A stretch of 64,000 nt of DNA from Candidatus Bipolaricaulota bacterium (GCA_028277345.1 JANQGM010000019.1:1-64000); one strand, 5' to 3'; shown: positions 8,353 through 17,888, numbered from the stretch's first letter. Translations and numbers: made by a program. Notes: generated from the sequence alone by a model not told the origin.

Positions 8353-8853
8353 ATGGGAACGCCCAAACGCTCTAAACCGCAAACGACAGTTGGACAGTTG
8401 CTCGCGCAGGTGTGTCGAATGACGGGACATCGAATTCGTGAGCATATGGAGAGCATCGGAATGCACCGCGGACAAGGATTTGCGCTCATTCATCTGCTTC
8501 ATCGCAACGGTCTATCACAGCGCGATCTTGCGCGATTGATGCACATCAGTCCTGCCTCTGTGACGCACATGCTTCAGCGAATGGAGAGAGACGGTTGGAT
8601 TGAGCGCAAGCGAGATGACGCCGACCAGCGGATTATCCGCGTGTATGCCTCGGGCAAGGCCGTGAAGCTGCGCCGGGAGACGCAGCGTGTCTTTCGCGAG
8701 ATGGAAGACGAAATCAATGCCATCTATACGCCCGAAGAACAGGCGACGCTGAAACAGTTATTGATCAAGCTGCACGATCACTATGCGCCGGACGACCCTC
8801 ATTCGCATCACCTCGAACGTTTTCTCCGGGATGAAGGGGAGGATGACGCGTGA
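8353..8853 (+). CDS. MarR-family transcriptional regulator
   Basis: 166 aa from ATG 8353 (GGAAGG seven bases upstream; a TTG at 8338 is in frame but lacks such a site). The winged helix spans about residues 30-95: GLSQRDLARLMHISPASVTHMLQRMERDGWIERKRDDADQRIIRVYAS, with the DxR wing motif of MarR proteins. Helices before and after form the dimer interface. It overlaps the following ABC exporter gene by 4 bases and is preceded by a palindrome at its promoter. It therefore most likely represses the exporter operon and releases it when a toxic ligand binds. Confidence 0.9.
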   Translation: MGTPKRSKPQTTVGQLLAQVCRMTGHRIREHMESIGMHRGQGFALIHLLHRNGLSQRDLARLMHISPASVTHMLQRMERDGWIERKRDDADQRIIRVYASGKAVKLRRETQRVFREMEDEINAIYTPEEQATLKQLLIKLHDHYAPDDPHSHHLERFLRDEGEDDA

Positions 8854-10634
8854 CCTCAATCTTCAAGCTGTATCGATTCGTTAAGCCCTATCGCGGGTAT
8901 GCCATCGTGGCCTTGATCCTGCTCTTGGGCATGGTGGCCTCAGATTTGCTTATCCCTCGGCTCACCCAGCGGATCATCGATCAGGGAATCGCCACGGGCG
9001 ACATGCGCGTCATCTGGACGACGGCCTTGATCATGCTGGGCGCTGCTCTGCTCTCAGCCTTGTTTGCCTTAGGAAACAACTACTTGTCCGTCCGTGTTTC
9101 CCAGAATTTCGCGCACGACCTGCGGTCCGAACTGGTTCGTAAGGTGCAGTCGTTCTCATTCGGAAATCTCGACACGCTTCGAACAGGCAATTTGATGACT
9201 CGGTCGACCTCCGACATCCATATGGCACAGATGATCGTGATGATGTTCTTGCGCATTCTTACGCGTGCGCCGATCTGGGCGATCGGCGCATCCGTCTTGT
9301 TGGTCTTGACGAGCCCCAAGTTGGCATTGATGATGGCGGCCTTCATTCCCATCATTTTGATCTTTATTACATGGTTTGCTCGCAAGGTGCGGCCGTTGTA
9401 TCTCTGGGTTCAGAAAAAGCTGGACCGATTGAATACGGTTCTCCAGGAGAACCTGGCTGGCGTTCGCGTGGTCAAGGCCTTCGTGCGCGAGGGCCGCGAA
9501 GTCGAACGCTTCGATGAGGCCAACATCGGACTGATGACCATCAACATTCGCGTCATGCGACTGGTGGCCGTTCTCATACCGACGATGACCCTCATCCTGA
9601 ACCTGGGAGTGGCGGGGATCATTTGGTTCGGCGGCACGGCGACGGTGGCGGGAGACATGACGGTGGGAAAAATCGTCGCATCCGTCAACTACCTCTCCTT
9701 TGCCCTCTTTCCGCTCATGATGCTGGCCGGTATGTTGGCGCCGATTGCGGCGGCCGATGCGTCGGCCAGCCGGATCCTTGAGGTTTTGGAGTCCGATGCC
9801 CATGTCCAACAGCGGCCGAACCCTCAAGTCCTGACATCACCGAGAGGGAAGATCGAGTTCGACAACGTCTCATTCGGCTACAGCGCTGGGGGAGGAGAGC
9901 CGGTGTTGCGCGACGTGACGTTCACGGCGGAGCCTGGGGAGACGATCGCCATTCTCGGGGCCACGGGATCGGGAAAATCGTCCTTGATCCATCTTATCCC
10001 TCGATTCTACGACGTCACGGCGGGCACCATTCGATTTGATGGGATCGATCTTCGCGATCTTGAGCTTCACTCGCTGCGATCCCACGTGGGAATCGCCTTG
10101 CAAGAGGCTGTTTTATTCAGTGGGAGCATTCGCGAGAACATTGCCTATGGCGCTGCTGACGCATCGGATGAGGCGATTCGAGTGGCGGCCCGCGCGGCGC
10201 AAGCCGCCGACTTCATCGACGCATTCCCTGAGGGGTACGACACAGTGGTGGGACAGCGGGGCATCACGCTTTCGGGCGGACAGAGACAGCGCATTGCGAT
10301 TGCCCGCGCCTTGCTCGTCCAGCCGAAGGTGCTCATTCTGGACGATTCCACCAGCGCTGTTGATATCGAGACAGAGGTCAAGTTGCAGGATGCACTGGAT
10401 CGACTGATCTCCAGTTCAGCGCATACGACGACGCGATTCATTGTGGCCCAACGGATCAGTACCGTTCTGCTCGCCGACAAGATCATGGTCCTTGACAAGG
10501 GGCGAATCGAGTCGATGGGGGATCACCGCGAGCTTCTCGGCAGCAGTGAGATCTATCGAGAGATCTATCGCTCGCAGTTGGGCGATCTCCCGATGGCCAA
10601 TGTGACCGAAGAGGAGGTGGGATCGGATGTCTAG
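8850..10634 (+). CDS. heterodimeric ABC exporter subunit with degenerate site (BmrC/YheI-like)
   Basis: 594 aa: six membrane helices (about 15-300), then an ATPase domain. Walker A is GATGSGKSS, the signature LSGGQRQR is intact, but Walker B reads VLILDDSTSAVD, with Asp in place of the catalytic Glu. This is the usual mark of the non-hydrolysing partner in heterodimeric exporters such as BmrCD. GTG 8850 overlaps the marR stop, and the 3' end overlaps the partner gene by 8 bases. The pair should extrude drugs or lipophilic compounds using ATP at the cytoplasmic membrane. Confidence 0.9.
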   Translation: MTSIFKLYRFVKPYRGYAIVALILLLGMVASDLLIPRLTQRIIDQGIATGDMRVIWTTALIMLGAALLSALFALGNNYLSVRVSQNFAHDLRSELVRKVQSFSFGNLDTLRTGNLMTRSTSDIHMAQMIVMMFLRILTRAPIWAIGASVLLVLTSPKLALMMAAFIPIILIFITWFARKVRPLYLWVQKKLDRLNTVLQENLAGVRVVKAFVREGREVERFDEANIGLMTINIRVMRLVAVLIPTMTLILNLGVAGIIWFGGTATVAGDMTVGKIVASVNYLSFALFPLMMLAGMLAPIAAADASASRILEVLESDAHVQQRPNPQVLTSPRGKIEFDNVSFGYSAGGGEPVLRDVTFTAEPGETIAILGATGSGKSSLIHLIPRFYDVTAGTIRFDGIDLRDLELHSLRSHVGIALQEAVLFSGSIRENIAYGAADASDEAIRVAARAAQAADFIDAFPEGYDTVVGQRGITLSGGQRQRIAIARALLVQPKVLILDDSTSAVDIETEVKLQDALDRLISSSAHTTTRFIVAQRISTVLLADKIMVLDKGRIESMGDHRELLGSSEIYREIYRSQLGDLPMANVTEEEVGSDV

Positions 10635-12489
10635 ATCGATAGGCAACGCTTCGTCCCCTCCGAATCGTCCCCGCAATCTGATGCGTCCCGGGCGCGGGCA
10701 CGGTCTGAGGTATGAGAAGGCAAGGAACGTACGCGGGACGACGCGGCGGCTGTTGGGCTACCTTCGCCCCTATCGAGCGACGCTCGGCCTCGTCTTCGCG
10801 CTGGCCATCTTTGGTACGGCGGTGGCGTTGTTGGGTCCGTATCTGATGGGAGTTGCCATTGATCAACTGGTTACGCGGGCGCCTCTCGCATCGCTCTTGC
10901 GGATCGTTCTCATCATGCTGGCCTCGTACCTCGTTGCCTGGGGCGCCAACACAGGGCAGGGCGTCCTTATTGCGACGACAGCGCAGCGAGCAATGCGTTC
11001 GATTCGCGCCGAACTGTTCGCACACATCCAGAGACTCTCGCTAGCGTTTCATGACAGCCGGACTTCGGGAGAACTGATGAGTCGGCTGACCAATGACATG
11101 GATGCCATCAGCCGCGTCTTGAGTCAGAACATTACCCAACTGTTCTCAGGACTGCTGACGTTGATTGGTATCTTGATTGTCATGTTCCTGCTCAGCCCAT
11201 GGTTGGCCCTTGCCTCCATGCTCTTCCTTCCCCTGATGATGGGCTTGGTCGCTCTGGTCGGGAAGAAGACGCGACACGCATTCCGCGCCTATCAATCGAA
11301 CCTCGGAACACTCAACGGCACGCTTGAAGAGACGTACAGCGGGCAACGCGTGGTCTTGGCCTTCGGCCAAGAGGAGCGAGTCTTGGGGGCGTTCGATCGG
11401 GCGAATGGGGCGGTGCGCGATGTGGGAATCCGGGCGATGAGCTACGCCTTGCTCGTCATGCCCATGATGGGCGTGCTATCCAATGCCAATGTGGCCGTGG
11501 TCGCCGGCATTGGCGGATGGCTGACCATCAAAGGTCTCGCCAGCATCGGACTGATCGCCACCTTCGTCACCTACTCAAGGCGGTTTGCTCAGCCGTTACG
11601 TCAATTGGGCGATCTGTACAACCAGGTCCAAGCAGCCTTGGCCGGCGCGGAGCGGATCTTCACCGTGCTGGATACCGTACCGGATCTTGAAGATGCCGCT
11701 GAGGCATGCGAGTTGGAGCAGATTCAGGGGCATGTGGTATTCGATGCCGTGGATTTCGGCTATGTCCCCGATGTCCCCGTACTGAAAGCGATTGATCTGG
11801 AGGCGCGGCCCGGACAGATGGTTGCGCTTGTGGGGCCGACGGGGGCGGGAAAAACGACGATCGTCAATCTGCTGACGCGGTTCTACGATATCGATCAAGG
11901 GAGCATCGAGATCGACGGCGTTGACATTCGCGCAGTGCACAAGGTGTCGCTTCGCCGGCAACTTGGAATCGTGCTTCAACAGTCGTTTTTGTTTGCCGAG
12001 TCCGTGATGGAGAACATCCGATACGGGCGATTGGATGCTACGGATGAGGAGGTCATCGAAGCTGCGACACTGGCCAATGCCCATGACTTCATCCAACGGC
12101 TTCCGGACGGCTACAATACGGTACTATCCGAACGAGGAGCCAATGTATCGGAAGGGCAGCGTCAGCTGATCTCCATTGCACGCGCCATTCTGGCGGACCC
12201 TCGCATCCTCGTGCTCGATGAAGCGACTAGCTCAGTGGATACCCGCACCGAGCTTCAGATCCAATCTGCGTTGTTGGAGCTTATGAAGGGACGGACGAGC
12301 TTTGTCATTGCGCACCGGCTATCTACGATTCGCAAGGCAGATCTGATTGTTGTCATCGAAGACGGACGAATTGTCGAGCGTGGAGGCCATGACGAATTGC
12401 TGGCCAATGAGGGCGCTTACGCGTCGCTCTACCGAAGCCAATTCAGAGGACGGAACAATGCTGAAGGAGCGAACGATGCGGATGGTTAG
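10627..12489 (+). CDS. heterodimeric ABC exporter subunit with catalytic site (BmrD/YheH-like)
   Basis: 620 aa. A 50-residue basic N-terminus precedes six membrane helices, then the ATPase domain: Walker A GPTGAGKTT, Walker B ILVLDEATSSVD with the catalytic Glu, H-loop IAHRLST. The signature is VSEGQRQL instead of LSGGQ, which complements the intact signature and missing Glu of the upstream subunit. The two composite sites are thus asymmetric, as in BmrCD or TM287/288. Substrates are unknown, but control by MarR suggests drug efflux. Confidence 0.92.
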   Translation: MSRSIGNASSPPNRPRNLMRPGRGHGLRYEKARNVRGTTRRLLGYLRPYRATLGLVFALAIFGTAVALLGPYLMGVAIDQLVTRAPLASLLRIVLIMLASYLVAWGANTGQGVLIATTAQRAMRSIRAELFAHIQRLSLAFHDSRTSGELMSRLTNDMDAISRVLSQNITQLFSGLLTLIGILIVMFLLSPWLALASMLFLPLMMGLVALVGKKTRHAFRAYQSNLGTLNGTLEETYSGQRVVLAFGQEERVLGAFDRANGAVRDVGIRAMSYALLVMPMMGVLSNANVAVVAGIGGWLTIKGLASIGLIATFVTYSRRFAQPLRQLGDLYNQVQAALAGAERIFTVLDTVPDLEDAAEACELEQIQGHVVFDAVDFGYVPDVPVLKAIDLEARPGQMVALVGPTGAGKTTIVNLLTRFYDIDQGSIEIDGVDIRAVHKVSLRRQLGIVLQQSFLFAESVMENIRYGRLDATDEEVIEAATLANAHDFIQRLPDGYNTVLSERGANVSEGQRQLISIARAILADPRILVLDEATSSVDTRTELQIQSALLELMKGRTSFVIAHRLSTIRKADLIVVIEDGRIVERGGHDELLANEGAYASLYRSQFRGRNNAEGANDADG

Positions 12490-12769
12490 ACGTGGGATGG
12501 CAGCGCTTCTTGTGGTCGGGATGGCCTCGGCGTTGTTCGGGTGTAGCGATTTCCGGCAGCGTGCGAACGACGTACACGCCCAACTTGAAGAAGCGCTTCA
12601 CAAGGCTGATGTTGCGGAAGCGGCAGTCGCTCAGAATACGGCGTCGCTTCGAGATCTGCAGGCGCGTGTCGCGGAGTTGGGCACCCGATTGCATACATTA
12701 GAAACAGCTTTACGGCGGCTCGAAGCATCGCTGGATGAATCCGATGTCGATATTCCGATTGACGGGTAG
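12476..12769 (+). CDS. small Lpp-like coiled-coil lipoprotein
   Basis: 97 aa. ATG 12476 is chosen because AAGGAG lies six bases upstream, and it overlaps the ABC gene. The signal peptide ends in a lipobox-like ALFGC (about residues 17-21), so the Cys is likely lipidated. The rest is one heptad-rich helix (EEALHKADVAEAAVAQNTAS...LRDLQARVAELGTRLHTLE), similar in style to Lpp-type coiled coils, and it ends in an acidic tail. It is the last gene of the marR-ABC operon. It may tether or sense the envelope. No enzymatic motif is present. Confidence 0.7.
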   Translation: MRMVRRGMAALLVVGMASALFGCSDFRQRANDVHAQLEEALHKADVAEAAVAQNTASLRDLQARVAELGTRLHTLETALRRLEASLDESDVDIPIDG

Positions 12770-12772
12770 CCA

Positions 12773-12809
12773 TTGACCGTTTAGTAAATGAGTGTATTAT
12801 TAAGCTCAT
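12773..12809 (+). promoter_or_regulatory. promoter of the MacB-like operon with flanking inverted repeat
   Basis: TTGACC (12773-12778), 16 bp, TATTAT (12795-12800). ATGAG (12788-12792) and CTCAT (12805-12809) form an inverted repeat bracketing the -10, so a repressor site is possible. The ribosome-binding site AAGGAGG follows at 12866-12872. Confidence 0.6.
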
Positions 12810-12876
12810 ACAGTTGGCATCTTTCGACCATGAGAACGACACAAACGAACACTAGGATAGACGCTAAGGAGGAATG

Positions 12877-13479
12877 ATGAAACGAACGTTTACAGGACTG
12901 TTGGGATTGGCTTTACTCATGACGGGTGTGAACGCGATGGCACAATCCGATCTCGATGTCTTCCCGCTGGGAACGACGACGATGCTTTATAACGTGACCG
13001 CGGAAGACATGACGGAATCCCAGATTCTGGAACTGACAGTGACTGCCTATGGAGAGGATCGCTACACCGTTCGCATGGTGACCGAGCAAACGGGCAAAGA
13101 AGACGAACTAGCTACGGGATTCGGCTTCATCTTCGGATCTGCTCAGGTCTCATCGGGAGGGGGGCACGATGCCGACTTCTCCTCACTGAATGCGCTGATG
13201 GATCAACGCGACCGTCTTCAGGAAGGGCAAGATTATCTGCTTCCTGGTGGCGGCTCGTTTGAGAGCATCGTAGGAACGGAAATCGCAGGCGTTTGGTGCC
13301 TCGAGGGGACGTTGGTTGACGTTGATGATGAGACATCACGGATGACCATTGCCTTTGCGCTAACCCATCCCGTCTATATTTCTCCGCGGATTGTGGCAGA
13401 GGAACTGCGGGATGATGTGTGGACAGAGACCTTCCGCATGGAGCTCATCGAGTACACGCACGTTGAAGGCGAGGGCTAG
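12877..13479 (+). CDS. secreted protein preceding a MacB-like ABC transporter
   Basis: 200 aa, unrecognised. ATG 12877 is taken because AAGGAGG is four bases upstream; ATG 12874 would be only one base away. The signal peptide is about residues 1-22 (LLGLALLMTGVNAMAQ). The mature part is acidic and beta-rich (TMLYNVTAEDMTESQILELTV...YTVRMVTEQTG). A Gly-rich loop VSSGGGHDADF is followed by a single Cys (VWCLEG). It lies two bases before the ABC ATPase gene in the same operon, so it is probably the periplasmic or surface partner or cargo of that transporter, taking the place of a MacA-type adaptor, which is absent. Confidence 0.65.
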   Translation: MKRTFTGLLGLALLMTGVNAMAQSDLDVFPLGTTTMLYNVTAEDMTESQILELTVTAYGEDRYTVRMVTEQTGKEDELATGFGFIFGSAQVSSGGGHDADFSSLNALMDQRDRLQEGQDYLLPGGGSFESIVGTEIAGVWCLEGTLVDVDDETSRMTIAFALTHPVYISPRIVAEELRDDVWTETFRMELIEYTHVEGEG

Positions 13480-13481
13480 CT

Positions 13482-14186
13482 ATGCCGTTGATGACAATGA
13501 GTGGGGTCACCAAGGAGTACCAGCTCGGGAAAACCACCGTGCGAGCACTCCGTGGCCTTGATTTGGAGATTGCGAAGGGTGAGGTTGTGGCCATCATGGG
13601 GCCCTCGGGCTCGGGAAAGTCCACGCTGATGCACATCCTTGGCGCACTCGATGTGCCAACCAATGGCGTTGCTAGGATTGATGGCGCCGATCTGAAGGAC
13701 ATGAAAGAGCACCAATTGGTAACGTTCCGCGGGCAGAAGGTTGGATTCGTGTTCCAGACGTTCAATTTAATCCAAACGTTATCTGCGTTGCAGAATGTTG
13801 AACTACCGATGATCTTCCAGGGAATTGGGAAATCTGAGAGACACCACAAAGCAAAGGATCTTCTGGAGAGGGTTGGTCTCGCCGATCGAATTAGGCACAA
13901 GCCGAGTGAACTCTCTGGTGGAGAACGTCAACGAGTGGCTGTGGCACGGTCGTTGGCCAACGCTCCGGAGATCATCTTGGCGGATGAGCCAACGGGGAAT
14001 CTGGACACGGAAAGCGGACAATCGATCCTCGATCTGCTGAAGCAACTTAGTGCCAGAGACGGCAAAACGGTGATTATCGTTACGCATGATCCTGAAGCAG
14101 CCGAAATTGCCGATCGCGTTATTCGATTGCGCGATGGATGTGTCTCGAGTAATTCTGTGATGTCGGCAGGTGAATCCCATGCGTAA
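13482..14186 (+). CDS. ABC transporter ATP-binding protein, LolD/MacB type
   Basis: 234 aa. Walker A GPSGSGKST (about 38-46), Q-loop VGFVFQTFNL, signature LSGGERQRVAVARSLA, Walker B IILADEPTGNLD, H-loop VTHDPE. The ADEPTGNLD form is typical of the LolD/FtsE/MacB mechanotransmission class. This class powers lipoprotein release, toxin or peptide efflux, or signalling rather than transport through a membrane pore. It overlaps the permease gene by 8 bases and pairs with it. Confidence 0.92.
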   Translation: MPLMTMSGVTKEYQLGKTTVRALRGLDLEIAKGEVVAIMGPSGSGKSTLMHILGALDVPTNGVARIDGADLKDMKEHQLVTFRGQKVGFVFQTFNLIQTLSALQNVELPMIFQGIGKSERHHKAKDLLERVGLADRIRHKPSELSGGERQRVAVARSLANAPEIILADEPTGNLDTESGQSILDLLKQLSARDGKTVIIVTHDPEAAEIADRVIRLRDGCVSSNSVMSAGESHA

Positions 14187-15465
14187 GTTGAGCGACTTCT
14201 TTGGACTCGCGTTGCGAAGCATCATCCATCGCAAGATGCGTAGTTGGCTAACGGTTATCGGCGTATTCATCGGGATCACGGCGGTTGTGGCGTTGATTTC
14301 GATCGGCCTGGGGTTTGATCGAACGATCAAAGAGCAAGTCTCTGGCGTCTTCGGGGTCGATACGTTCATTGTCGTGAACGAGGATGCTTTTATGGGGGGG
14401 CCAGGAGGTGGAAATCACGGCGGTGGTGCCGAGGAGTACGCGCTCGATCTCGAACTCCTGCGTTCCATTGACGGAGTCAAGGTCGCGGCGGCGGTGCGAG
14501 AACGAACGGGATTTGTTCAGGGGCAGCCCGATGCAGATGGTGAGGTTCTTCAAGGATTCCTTCCTGTCTCGGGTCTATCGCCTGAGCTGATGACGGAGTT
14601 CGAGTCGTTTACTGGAGAACTCGAGGTGCTTCCTGGTGGGCGACTCTTCGAACCTGGGGATGTAGACGTAGCTGTTCTCGATTATGAGATTTCTCAGCGG
14701 CTCGGCGTGGATGTTGGTGACACCATTCTGATCGCGGGAGACGGCGATGCAGAATTGGATGTCACGATTATCGGAATCATGGCTCCTCCAGAGGAGGACG
14801 AGAGTTCGTCGGACGGCGGCGGCTTTGGAATGCAGTTCAGCGGCGGGTCTGATGGAGACACGATTAGCGTTCCCTATGGAACCATGGATCTTCTTTGGGG
14901 CCCCGCTGACGACGTTCTTGTCACCCTGGTGCGAACGAACCCCAATTACGATGTCGATGAGGTTGCCGATGTAGCGGAAACGGCGTTGAATGATCGTGGA
15001 TCCGAAATCTCGGCGATTACCTACACGGATATCTCCGAAGCCATCGGAACCATGACATCCACAATCAGTGCGTTTCTTGCGGGCATTGCCGGGATCTCTT
15101 TGCTTGTGGGTGGTGTCGGCGTGATGAACACGATGTTCACATCCGTCCTTGAACGTACCAAGGAGATCGGCGTCATGAAAGCGGTCGGTGCGAAAAACGC
15201 GCATGTGTGGACGATCTTCCTGATCGAGTCGGGACTCATGGGGCTCGTGGGCGGTGTCGTGGGTACGATACTTGGCCTGGGCCTTAGTTCCATTGCATCT
15301 TCGCTTATCGGGAACTTCTTCAGTATTGACATGGTCGTGGTGGCAAGTCCGATTCTCATACTGGCAACGTTGCTTGGTTCATTTGCACTTGGAGCGTTCG
15401 CGGGATTGTGGCCGGCTTGGCGTGCGTCACGACTACCTGTTGTCGACGCATTGCGCTACGAGTAG
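14179..15465 (+). CDS. MacB/LolC-type ABC transporter permease
   Basis: 428 aa from ATG 14179 (AGGTGA five bases upstream; GTG 14170 is the other choice). One membrane helix near residues 18-40 is followed by a large extracytoplasmic MacB_PCD domain with a Gly/His-rich loop (GGPGGGNHGGG, about 73-83). Three more helices form the FtsX domain: ISLLVGGVGVMNTM, the coupling helix RTKEIGVMKAVGAKNAHV, and LGSFALGAFAGLWPAWRAS. This is the standard fold of LolC/MacB half transporters, which work as homodimers with the LolD-like ATPase. Together with the secreted protein upstream it forms a three-gene system. Confidence 0.9.
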   Translation: MRKLSDFFGLALRSIIHRKMRSWLTVIGVFIGITAVVALISIGLGFDRTIKEQVSGVFGVDTFIVVNEDAFMGGPGGGNHGGGAEEYALDLELLRSIDGVKVAAAVRERTGFVQGQPDADGEVLQGFLPVSGLSPELMTEFESFTGELEVLPGGRLFEPGDVDVAVLDYEISQRLGVDVGDTILIAGDGDAELDVTIIGIMAPPEEDESSSDGGGFGMQFSGGSDGDTISVPYGTMDLLWGPADDVLVTLVRTNPNYDVDEVADVAETALNDRGSEISAITYTDISEAIGTMTSTISAFLAGIAGISLLVGGVGVMNTMFTSVLERTKEIGVMKAVGAKNAHVWTIFLIESGLMGLVGGVVGTILGLGLSSIASSLIGNFFSIDMVVVASPILILATLLGSFALGAFAGLWPAWRASRLPVVDALRYE

Positions 15466-15474
15466 AGCACGTTC

Positions 15475-15499
15475 AGAGGGGCGGATCCGCCGCCCCTCT
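15475..15499. terminator. bidirectional intrinsic terminator
   Basis: Perfect 10-bp stem AGAGGGGCGG / CCGCCCCTCT with a 5-nt loop, between the stop of the permease (plus) and the stop of the beta-helix gene (minus). Confidence 0.8.
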
Positions 15500-15500
15500 C

Positions 15501-17822
15501 CTATTTCCCCTTAGATTCAGATGGAGCTAAGAGATACTCCACAGGGGAGGATGTGAAGGCGCCTAAGCCGTTGCCTTTCGGGTCGTTGGGGCCGGGGATG
15601 CTGTTGCCAAATCCGATCAGGCGGTCTCGCTTGGGGGGATCTGAGCAAAAACCGTCTTGACACCGTTCGGAGTAGAATGAGAGACCGTAGCGCGTATTCT
15701 CGACGATGTCGCACGCCGTCAGATGGAGCGTTGCCTCTAGATCCATGATCAGGCCGATGCCGTTTTGAGCAAGTGAAGAGGCGGTGAGTGTTGCCGCAGC
15801 CCCTCCCTCAAGCATCAGGCCGCTGATGACGTTGCTGCGTAGATCACAGGCGGTGAGTGACGCCTGGATACCTTCAACAGCATTGCAGTGATAGTCCATT
15901 CCACTTTCCCAACTTCCCGTCCACCTGCAGGTGACGCCCAACAGATAAATGCCTGTCTGGCCATTGGATGTGAAACTGCAGGTGTTCAGCACAAGGGTAC
16001 CAGAGGAGGAAACGAGCACGCCGTCTTCTGAATTGCCCGAGAATGTACAATCGGTGGCCAAAACGTGGGGCCCTGTTTCAGAATCGACGTGATATGCACC
16101 TTCTTCCAAGAGATCCTGGTAAGGGTTTTCTGGACTCACGAGCATCCCCGAGGACGCATTTCCGAGGACACTGACCGATGTTAAGTTGCAAGAGGCGTTC
16201 ATGAACACACCGATTCCAGCGGACTGAGTGGAAACAAGGGGATCAACCGGAGGTGACCAGCCATTGCTGCGGATGACGCTATCGACAAGCTCGGCATGAG
16301 CGCTCTGATGCAGGATGAGACCCGCGACGCCGTTGTTCTCGAACCGGCAATCATCGATGTTTACCATGGCGCTGCCTGCGGCGATGAGCCCTGTGTGGGT
16401 CGCCCCCCTGATTGCACTGGAGAGGATCTCAACGGTCGCATTGTCTCCAATGATGATGTTGTCAGAACTTCCGCTTGCCGAACAATTCTCAAGGAAGGCA
16501 TCTGTTTCAGACAACAAGGTCATCCCGGTGTTGGTCATTTGACTGAAGTGACAGTTCGAAAGAGACAGCGTGCTTCCGATGGCAGTCACACCGAACAAAC
16601 CGTTCTCAAAATGACAGCCTTCCATGTGACAGGTTGAATCGGTGATGAAAACGGATCGCTCGCGCGTATCGCGAAAGTTGGCTGTAATGGAGGCGAGTTC
16701 AACGCCTGTGAGGACAAGATCGCGGTAATTGCCACGAAACTTGCAACGCTGAAGGAGGAGGGTTGAGTCGGACTGCGCTTCGATGGCGATGCCTCCAATA
16801 TCCGCGAAAACACAGTCGTGAGCGTGAAGATGCCCCGGCCGAACTTGGATGATGGGATCTTGATTGACCGTTCGCTCGCCGAGGATCGAAACCTTCTCAA
16901 GCGAGAGATCGGCTCCGCCATAGACGGAGATTGGATTCATCTCAGCTACCTGAAGCGTTAGGCGATCGAGAGAGACGTGATGCGCTGAGGCGAGCATCGA
17001 CAGGAGAACGCTTCCTTGCCTGTTTGGTCGAAGTATCGTCTTTGTGGAGTAGGTGCCGGAGATGGAGACGTTCTTCCAGATCGTGACTCCCGCAGGGAAC
17101 TCGCCCTCTGCCAATTTCACGTTTCCACCGGCTTGCACCGCATCGATGGCTTCCTGCAAGGACGCGTAGTCTTCCGGGACACGAGCGACCCACAGGTCGG
17201 GGACTTCGGCGACCAGCGGAACCCTCAGGCTGGGATTCGCATACCCGCCGAGATCCGCGCCGTTCTCATTGAGCAAATTGCGCATCCCGGAAACCTGCGC
17301 GCCTTCGGACTGCACGTCGATGCCATAGCGGCCATTGGCACGAATCACGCAGTCTTCGATGTGCATCTGTCCATCACTTCCTACGGATATTCCGTTTCCA
17401 CGACAGTTTTCGATGATCAGTTTCTTGCAGGTCACGGACGCGGCTCCCAGGTGGAGGATGCCATCCGGGAGAAAACCGGAAGCGCCCCGTACTGTCATCC
17501 CTTCGAGCATGATCTGCTGGTTGCTGTCGGCGTCTGTGATGGTTATGACGGGCCCCGCCATCCGGCTCTCCAGGATGACGGAGTCGGGAGCATCGAGATC
17601 TCCGACCAAGCGAACGGAACGGCTGATATGGACGTTTTCGGTATGAACGCCTGGCAGCAATCGAAGAGTCGCTTGATCGGAGGCCGTTCGAAGCGCGGTT
17701 TGAATTGACTGTCCCGGCTGAATCTCGATGAGTTCAGCATGCGCGACAAGCGACACAATGAGGAGCGTGAGAACGCCCGCCAAGACACTCTTCAATACTC
17801 TGCCCATTTTAGTATTGCTCAT
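15501..17822 (-). CDS. secreted right-handed parallel beta-helix repeat protein
   Basis: 773 aa from ATG 17822 (AAGGAG five bases upstream). The signal peptide (about 1-31) ends LVAHA. Two DUF1565/pectate-lyase-like openings, IEIQPGQSIQTALRTASDQA and WVARVPEDYASLQEAIDAVQ, precede long series of short beta-helix rungs with repeated phrases such as LENCSASGSSDNIIIGDNA and LTACDIVENTRYGLSF. Such NosD/PbH1 proteins bind or process polysaccharide or act as surface adhesins. No catalytic residues can be assigned. An N-terminal Cys-free signal suggests secretion rather than lipidation. It has its own promoter and a shared terminator, so it is a single-gene unit. Confidence 0.85.
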   Translation of the reverse strand: MSNTKMGRVLKSVLAGVLTLLIVSLVAHAELIEIQPGQSIQTALRTASDQATLRLLPGVHTENVHISRSVRLVGDLDAPDSVILESRMAGPVITITDADSNQQIMLEGMTVRGASGFLPDGILHLGAASVTCKKLIIENCRGNGISVGSDGQMHIEDCVIRANGRYGIDVQSEGAQVSGMRNLLNENGADLGGYANPSLRVPLVAEVPDLWVARVPEDYASLQEAIDAVQAGGNVKLAEGEFPAGVTIWKNVSISGTYSTKTILRPNRQGSVLLSMLASAHHVSLDRLTLQVAEMNPISVYGGADLSLEKVSILGERTVNQDPIIQVRPGHLHAHDCVFADIGGIAIEAQSDSTLLLQRCKFRGNYRDLVLTGVELASITANFRDTRERSVFITDSTCHMEGCHFENGLFGVTAIGSTLSLSNCHFSQMTNTGMTLLSETDAFLENCSASGSSDNIIIGDNATVEILSSAIRGATHTGLIAAGSAMVNIDDCRFENNGVAGLILHQSAHAELVDSVIRSNGWSPPVDPLVSTQSAGIGVFMNASCNLTSVSVLGNASSGMLVSPENPYQDLLEEGAYHVDSETGPHVLATDCTFSGNSEDGVLVSSSGTLVLNTCSFTSNGQTGIYLLGVTCRWTGSWESGMDYHCNAVEGIQASLTACDLRSNVISGLMLEGGAAATLTASSLAQNGIGLIMDLEATLHLTACDIVENTRYGLSFYSERCQDGFCSDPPKRDRLIGFGNSIPGPNDPKGNGLGAFTSSPVEYLLAPSESKGK

Positions 17823-17859
17823 CGCATCTCCTTGATATCCATAGTCTAGGATTAGAGAC

Positions 17860-17888
17860 AGCATAACCAGCGAATTCACCATATCCAA
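17860..17888 (-). promoter_or_regulatory. promoter of the beta-helix gene
   Basis: Minus-strand TTGGAT (17883-17888), 17 bp, TATGCT (17860-17865), followed by an untranslated leader of about 30 nt and AAGGAG before ATG 17822. Confidence 0.6.
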
